The notes below the pieces were generated by a model. It was not told where the DNA came from. It saw nothing but the letters and a program-made list of their open reading frames with translations, and did not search any database. The position numbers and the translations under genes were made by a program. Of a stretch of DNA of 64,000 nt, positions 57,533-64,000 are shown piece after piece. How positions within the stretch are numbered: position 1 is the first letter of the stretch; every line of letters starts with the position of its first letter. Source of the DNA: Rathayibacter sp. Leaf185 (GTDB taxonomy: Bacteria; Actinomycetota; Actinomycetes; Actinomycetales; Microbacteriaceae); NCBI RefSeq assembly GCF_001423885.1, contig NZ_LMPP01000004.1, positions 1 through 64,000 of the forward strand. The letters run 5' to 3'.

Positions 57533-59656
57533 ATGCTCGAAGGATTCGAGAACTTCGCCGACCTCACCGAGGGCGAGGTCGTCACCCACTCCTACGTGCG
57601 CGACGTGCCGCTCGCCAGCGGCCGTGTGATCGCGCTGATCACCCTCGACAACGACCGCGATCACACGCGGCCGAGCACCTTCGGGCCCGCAGGGCTGTTC
57701 GAGCTGGCCGACGTGCTCATCGCTCAGAAGGCGAGGGCCGCCGCCGGAGAGATCCAGGGCGTCGCCGTCACGGGAAAGCCCTTCATCCTCTGCGCGGGAG
57801 CCGACCTGAGCAAGATCGGCGGCATCCCGAGCCGCGAGCTCGCGCGTCAGCTCGCCCGGCTCGGCCATCGCACCCTGGGCATGCTCAGCGAGCTCGGCGT
57901 CCCCTCGTTCGCCTTCATCAACGGTCTCGCGCTCGGAGGCGGCACCGAGGTGGCGCTGAACGCCGACTACCGGACGGTCGACTCCTCGATCGCCGCGCTC
58001 GGCCTGCCCGAGGTCTTCCTCGGCATCATCCCCGGCTGGGGCGGCGCATGGCTCCTGCCGAATCTCATCGGCATCGAGAACGCCCTCAAGGTCGTCGTCG
58101 AGAACCCGCTCAAGAACAACCGCACCCTCAAGGGCCAGGAGGTGTTCGACCTCGGCATCGCCGATGCGATCTTCCCGCCGGCCGCGTTCCTCGAGGAGTC
58201 CCTCCGCTGGGCCGACGGCGTGCTCGGCGGCTCGGTGAAGGTCGAGCGCCCGAATGCACCGGGAAGGCTCGAGCGGATGGTGAAGTGGGACGTCGCGATC
58301 TCGATCGCTCGCAAGCAGCTCGAGTCGAGGATCGGCACCGTGGCGGCATCGCCCTACCGCGCCCTCGAGCTCCTGAAGGCGGCGAAGAGCACCACCCGTG
58401 AGGAGGGCTTCGCCGCCGAGGACGAGGCACTGGCCGATCTCGCGTCGGGCGATCAGTTCCGCGCGAGCATCTACTCCTTCGACCTGGTCCAGAAGCGCGC
58501 GAAGCGGCCCGCCGGGGCTCCGGACAAGGCGCTGGCGAAGCCGGTCTCGAAGGTCGGCGTCGTCGGGGCCGGCCTGATGGCCACCCAGTTCGCGCTGCTC
58601 TTCCTCCGCCGGCTGCAGGTACCCGTCGTGATTACCGACCTCGATCAGGAGCGGGTCGACAAGGGAGTCGCGACCATCGTCCGCGAGATCGACGCGCTGC
58701 TCTCGAAGGGGCGGATCTCGCCCGACGAGTCCAACCGCCTTCGCGGGCTGATCACCGGCACGACCGATCGTGCCGACTTCGCCGACGCCGACTGGGTGAT
58801 CGAGGCCGTCTTCGAGGAGCTGTCGGTCAAGCAGGAGGTGTTCGCCGACATCGAGCGCTACGTCTCACCGACGGCGGTCCTGGCGACCAACACGTCCTCG
58901 CTCTCGGTCGAGCGGATCGGCGAGCGTCTCGCGCATCCCGAGCGCCTCGTCGGCTTCCACTTCTTCAACCCGGTCGCGGTGATGCCCTTGATCGAGGTCG
59001 TCCGCACGCCGCGCACCGACGAGGAGACCCTCTCGACGGCCATGGTGACGGCGGCGAAGCTGAAGAAGAACGCGGTCATCACCCGCGACACCCCGGGCTT
59101 CGTCGTCAACCGCGTCCTCGCCAAGGTGCTCGGAGAGGCGATGCACGCGGTCGACACCGGCACCCCCTTCGAGGTGGTCGAGCAATCGCTGGCGCCGTTC
59201 GGCCTGCCGATGACGCCGTTCGAGCTGCTCGAGCTGGTCGGACTCAAGGTGGGCGCGCACGTGCTCGACACCCACCACGCCGCGTTCCCGGACCGCTTCT
59301 TCGAGAGCGCGAACCTGCATCGCCTCGCCGAGCTCGGCCACGTCTTCGAGCGGGACGCGAAGGGCCGGGTGAAGGGCGTCGACAAGCGCGCGGTCGCGAT
59401 CGTCGCCGGCGGTACCGAGCCGATGACGGCCGAGGAGCTGCGGCTCCGCGTCGAGACCGGTCTCGCCGACGAGGTCAAGCGGATGCTGGACGACGACGTC
59501 GTGCACGCGGCCGAGGACATCGACCTGTGCCTCATCCTCGGCGCGGGCTACCCGTTCCAGATGGGCGGCCTGACGCCGTATCTCGACCGCGTCGGCGCGA
59601 GCGAGCGGGCCTTCGGAGACACCTTCCACCACCCCGTCATCCGCGGCGTCGCCTGA
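57533..59656 (+). CDS. fadB: Fatty acid oxidation multifunctional protein (enoyl-CoA hydratase/3-hydroxyacyl-CoA dehydrogenase)
   Basis: 707 residues. The N-terminal crotonase domain (about 1-300) has INGLALGGGTEVALNADYRT and LPEVFLGIIPGWGGAW with the two catalytic Glu residues. The NAD-binding domain starts at about 340 (VGVVGAGLMATQFALLFLRR; LATNTSSLSVERIG; GFHFFNPVAVMPLIEVV with the catalytic His). The C-terminal dehydrogenase repeats (RDTPGFVVNRVLAKVLGEAM) end the protein. It hydrates enoyl-CoA and oxidises the hydroxyacyl-CoA, passing it to the thiolase encoded just upstream. Confidence 0.94.
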   Translation: MLEGFENFADLTEGEVVTHSYVRDVPLASGRVIALITLDNDRDHTRPSTFGPAGLFELADVLIAQKARAAAGEIQGVAVTGKPFILCAGADLSKIGGIPSRELARQLARLGHRTLGMLSELGVPSFAFINGLALGGGTEVALNADYRTVDSSIAALGLPEVFLGIIPGWGGAWLLPNLIGIENALKVVVENPLKNNRTLKGQEVFDLGIADAIFPPAAFLEESLRWADGVLGGSVKVERPNAPGRLERMVKWDVAISIARKQLESRIGTVAASPYRALELLKAAKSTTREEGFAAEDEALADLASGDQFRASIYSFDLVQKRAKRPAGAPDKALAKPVSKVGVVGAGLMATQFALLFLRRLQVPVVITDLDQERVDKGVATIVREIDALLSKGRISPDESNRLRGLITGTTDRADFADADWVIEAVFEELSVKQEVFADIERYVSPTAVLATNTSSLSVERIGERLAHPERLVGFHFFNPVAVMPLIEVVRTPRTDEETLSTAMVTAAKLKKNAVITRDTPGFVVNRVLAKVLGEAMHAVDTGTPFEVVEQSLAPFGLPMTPFELLELVGLKVGAHVLDTHHAAFPDRFFESANLHRLAELGHVFERDAKGRVKGVDKRAVAIVAGGTEPMTAEELRLRVETGLADEVKRMLDDDVVHAAEDIDLCLILGAGYPFQMGGLTPYLDRVGASERAFGDTFHHPVIRGVA

Positions 59657-59673
59657 CACCGAGGGAGGCGTTG

Positions 59674-59719
59674 CCCGTGCTGCCTGCAGGCCCGTCCTCG
59701 GGTCTGCAGGCAGCACGGG
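59674..59719. terminator. Long 20-bp hairpin after fadB
   Basis: Arms 59674-59693 and 59700-59719 pair over 20 bp with one G-T pair and a 6-base loop. The arms contain CTGCCTGCAGG / CTGCAGGCAG. It lies 18 bases after the fadB stop. It lies between convergent genes and could stop transcription from both sides. Confidence 0.85.
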
Positions 59720-59934
59720 GCGGTCGAGGAGTCGGCGCAGAGGGTCCGGAGGTGTCCGCACGCATCTGCTGCCGCCGGCCGCCGGTCTCCGTGCGGTCTG
59801 CAGGCGACGGTGCGATGTGCAGGATCGCACGCGCTTCGCGCGCATGACTGTACGCCGGTCGGCGTTCTCGCACCCTGATCACCTGCAGACGCACCACGAT
59901 CCGCACCGCGAGCGGCGCCGTCCCAGGAGGCGCG

Positions 59935-61875
59935 TCAGTCGCTCCGTGCGTCGTCGTGTGCCGCGACCTCTTCGGGCAGCGGGCGGGCAACGGGGATCTT
60001 GCTGCCCAGCACCTGCGCCACGACGTCGCGGGCGATGTGCTGCGGAGTCAGTCCGACGTCCTCGAGGATCTCCTCGCGCTTCGCGTGGTCGAGGAACTGA
60101 TCGGGCAGGCCGAGCTCCGTGACGGCGGTGTCGACCCCGGCCTCGCGCAGGTCCTGCCGGATCCGCGTCCCGATCCCGCCGACGCGCACGCCGTCCTCGA
60201 TCGACACGACGATCCGGTGCTCGCGGGCCAGCTCGATGATGCTCCGGGGCACAGGGACGACCCAGCGCGGATCGACGACGGTCGCACCGATCCCCTGGGC
60301 AGCCAGTCGGCGTGCGACGTCGAGACCCATGGTCGCCATCGGACCGACGGTGACCAGCAGCACGTCCTGGCGCTCGGCGCGCGAGAGCACATCGACCCCG
60401 TCGGCGAGGCGCTCGACCGCAGTGATCTCGTCGCCGACATTGCCCTTCGAGAAGCGCACCACGGTCGGAGCGTCGGTGACCCCGACGGCCTCCCGCAGCT
60501 CTTCGCGCAGGCGGACGGAGTCGCGGGGTGCGGCGAGCCGGATGTTCGGGACGACCTGGAGGATCGCGAGGTCCCACATGCCGTGGTGGCTGGGCCCGTC
60601 CGGCCCTGTCACTCCGGCGCGATCGAGGACGAACGTGACACCGGCGCGGTGCAGCGCGACGTCCATCAGGATCTGGTCGAACGCGCGGTTCACGAATGTC
60701 GCGTACAGCGCGACGACGGGGTGCAGGCCGCCGAAGGCGAGACCGGCGGCGGAGGTCACCGCGTGCTGCTCGGCGATGCCGACATCGAGCACGCGGTTGG
60801 GGTACTTCTCGGCCAGGCGGTCGAGTCCCACCGGGCGGAGCATCGCGGCCGTGATGCCGACGATCGTCGGATCCGCATCGGCGAGGGTCACTATCTCGTC
60901 GGCGAAGACCGAGGTCCAGGAGCTGGCGCCGCTCGCGCTCAGCGGCTCCCCGGTCTCGGGGTCGATCTGCCCGACGGCGTGGAACTGGTCGGCGAGATCC
61001 TGCACGGCGGGCCCGAAGCCCTTGCCCTTCTGCGTGATCGCGTGGACGATGACCGGCGAGCCGTAGTCCTTGGCCTGCTGGAGCGCCTCCTCCATCGCGG
61101 TGACGTCATGGCCGTCGATGGGGCCGAGGTACTTGATGTCGAGGTTCGAGTACAGCGCCTCGTTGTTGATGAAGCGGCTGAGGAATCCGTGCATGCCGCC
61201 CCGCACACCGCGGTAGACGGCGGCGGCAGGCCCGCCGAGGCGCTCCGACACGGCGCGGGATCCGCGGTGCAGCGTGCGGTAGCTCCGGCGAGTGCGCACC
61301 CCGTTGAGGAACCGGGCCATGCCACCGATGGTGGGGGCGTAGGAGCGGCCGTTGTCGTTCACCACGATGACGAGGCCGCGGGAGTTGTCGTCGCTGATGT
61401 TGTTCAGCGCCTCCCACGTCATGCCGCCGGTGAGGGCGCCGTCGCCCACGACCGCGACGACGTGGCGGTCGGTCTGACCGGTCATGGTGAAGGCGCGCGA
61501 GATGCCGTCGGCCCAGGAGAGCGAGCTCGAGGCGTGCGAGCTCTCGACGATGTCGTGCGGCGACTCCGAGCGCTGCGGGTAGCCGGCCAGGCCACCGCGC
61601 TGACGCAGCTTCGAGAAGTCCTGCCGCCCGGTCAGCAGCTTGTGCACGTACGACTGATGACCGGTGTCGAAGATGATCGAGTCGCGGGGCGAGTCGAAGA
61701 CGCGGTGGATGGCGATCGTCGTCTCGACGACGCCCAGGTTCGGCCCGAGGTGCCCACCCGTCTTCGACACCTCCCGCACCAGGAAGTCGCGGATCTCCTG
61801 CGCCAGGGTCTCGAGTTCGGCCGTGGTCAGGCGATCCAGGTCGCGCGGTCCGCCGATGGTCTCGAGAACAGCCAT
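59935..61875 (-). CDS. dxs: 1-deoxy-D-xylulose-5-phosphate synthase
   Basis: 646 residues. N-terminal thiamine-binding module: GHLGPNLGVVETTIAIHRVF, FDTGHQSYVHKLLTGR, VVGDGALTGGMTWEALNNIS and NDNGRSYAPTIGG. The pyrimidine domain has DVGIAEQHAVTSAAGLAFGG and FVLDRAGVTGPDGPSHHGMW, followed by a transketolase C-terminal domain. It condenses pyruvate with glyceraldehyde 3-phosphate to start the non-mevalonate isoprenoid pathway. It is convergent with fadB. Confidence 0.97.
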   Translation of the reverse strand: MAVLETIGGPRDLDRLTTAELETLAQEIRDFLVREVSKTGGHLGPNLGVVETTIAIHRVFDSPRDSIIFDTGHQSYVHKLLTGRQDFSKLRQRGGLAGYPQRSESPHDIVESSHASSSLSWADGISRAFTMTGQTDRHVVAVVGDGALTGGMTWEALNNISDDNSRGLVIVVNDNGRSYAPTIGGMARFLNGVRTRRSYRTLHRGSRAVSERLGGPAAAVYRGVRGGMHGFLSRFINNEALYSNLDIKYLGPIDGHDVTAMEEALQQAKDYGSPVIVHAITQKGKGFGPAVQDLADQFHAVGQIDPETGEPLSASGASSWTSVFADEIVTLADADPTIVGITAAMLRPVGLDRLAEKYPNRVLDVGIAEQHAVTSAAGLAFGGLHPVVALYATFVNRAFDQILMDVALHRAGVTFVLDRAGVTGPDGPSHHGMWDLAILQVVPNIRLAAPRDSVRLREELREAVGVTDAPTVVRFSKGNVGDEITAVERLADGVDVLSRAERQDVLLVTVGPMATMGLDVARRLAAQGIGATVVDPRWVVPVPRSIIELAREHRIVVSIEDGVRVGGIGTRIRQDLREAGVDTAVTELGLPDQFLDHAKREEILEDVGLTPQHIARDVVAQVLGSKIPVARPLPEEVAAHDDARSD

Positions 61876-61953
61876 TCGCGCCGCCTTCCGGGTCGAGTGA
61901 TGGGGGGGGGTGGAGGTCTCCCGAGTCTACGCACGGCGGCCCCCGGGAACAGG

Positions 61954-61988
61954 TGTGCGCCTCCCCCTTGCGGGAAGGCGCACACCTT
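61954..61988 (-). terminator. Hairpin between aconitase and dxs genes
   Basis: The arms GGTGTGCGCC and GGCGCACACC form a perfect 10-bp stem with additional TCCC/GGGA pairing inside, 12 bases past the aconitase stop on the minus strand. Confidence 0.75.
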
Positions 61989-61999
61989 GCTCTCCTGCT

Positions 62000-64000
<2,001 letters not shown>

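Overview
The window is about 64 kb of high-GC actinobacterial chromosome. Gene content and order (DUF3000, HRDC ribonuclease D, a thiolase/FadB pair, dxs and aconitase together, plus a type III glutamine synthetase beside Amt, ZapE, SufE and a rhodanese) point to Microbacteriaceae, close to Rathayibacter, Clavibacter or Curtobacterium. This placement is inferred from gene content only. GTG and TTG starts are common and many neighbouring genes share a 4-nt ATGA/GTGA overlap.

Region 1 (1-3010): the end of a DNA glycosylase gene, then an amidase and a TetR regulator with a palindromic operator candidate before the amidase.

Region 2 (about 3.0-20.3 kb) looks like an accessory island. Its GC content is visibly lower in places (17.5-20.3 kb and 3.6-6.4 kb) and it is rich in gene remnants. 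It holds: a three-gene sugar oxidoreductase/isomerase operon; a LacI-controlled ABC sugar importer with GH130 and SGNH enzymes; an intact GH13 alpha-glucosidase beside a wrecked GH13 copy; a phytase-like fragment; remains of a conjugative element (coupling ATPase and DUF4913); and two genes I could not identify, a membrane-anchored beta-propeller-like protein and a coiled-coil partner. The same 14-bp operator-like sequence lies before the importer operon and before the alpha-glucosidase, which suggests one LacI regulon.

Region 3 (20.8-34.9 kb) is a second carbohydrate locus with GC like the core: a secreted ricin-lectin/FN3/glucose-sorbosone dehydrogenase protein, a cytoplasmic GH95-like enzyme, a GntR regulator, a LplB/YtcP-type ABC importer with a lipoprotein, and a GH2 beta-galactosidase. 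A 15-bp motif is shared by the importer promoter and the upstream region of a frameshifted gene next to the GntR gene. Import of fucosylated, galactosylated plant oligosaccharides would fit this set, but that is inference.

Region 4 (34.9-64 kb) is mostly core: an MFS transporter; a two-component system divergent from a VanY-like lipoprotein; an SDR and a cupin; type III glutamine synthetase (glnN), an atypical G6PDH, LysR/EamA, SGNH, a PemK/MazF-like protein, Amt, ZapE, a rhodanese, SufE, a pyrimidine reductase-like protein and an alpha/beta hydrolase; then DUF3000, RNase D, the beta-oxidation pair, dxs and aconitase, which is cut by the window end. GlnR-box-like sequences (GTnAC-N6-GAAAC) precede both glnN and amt.
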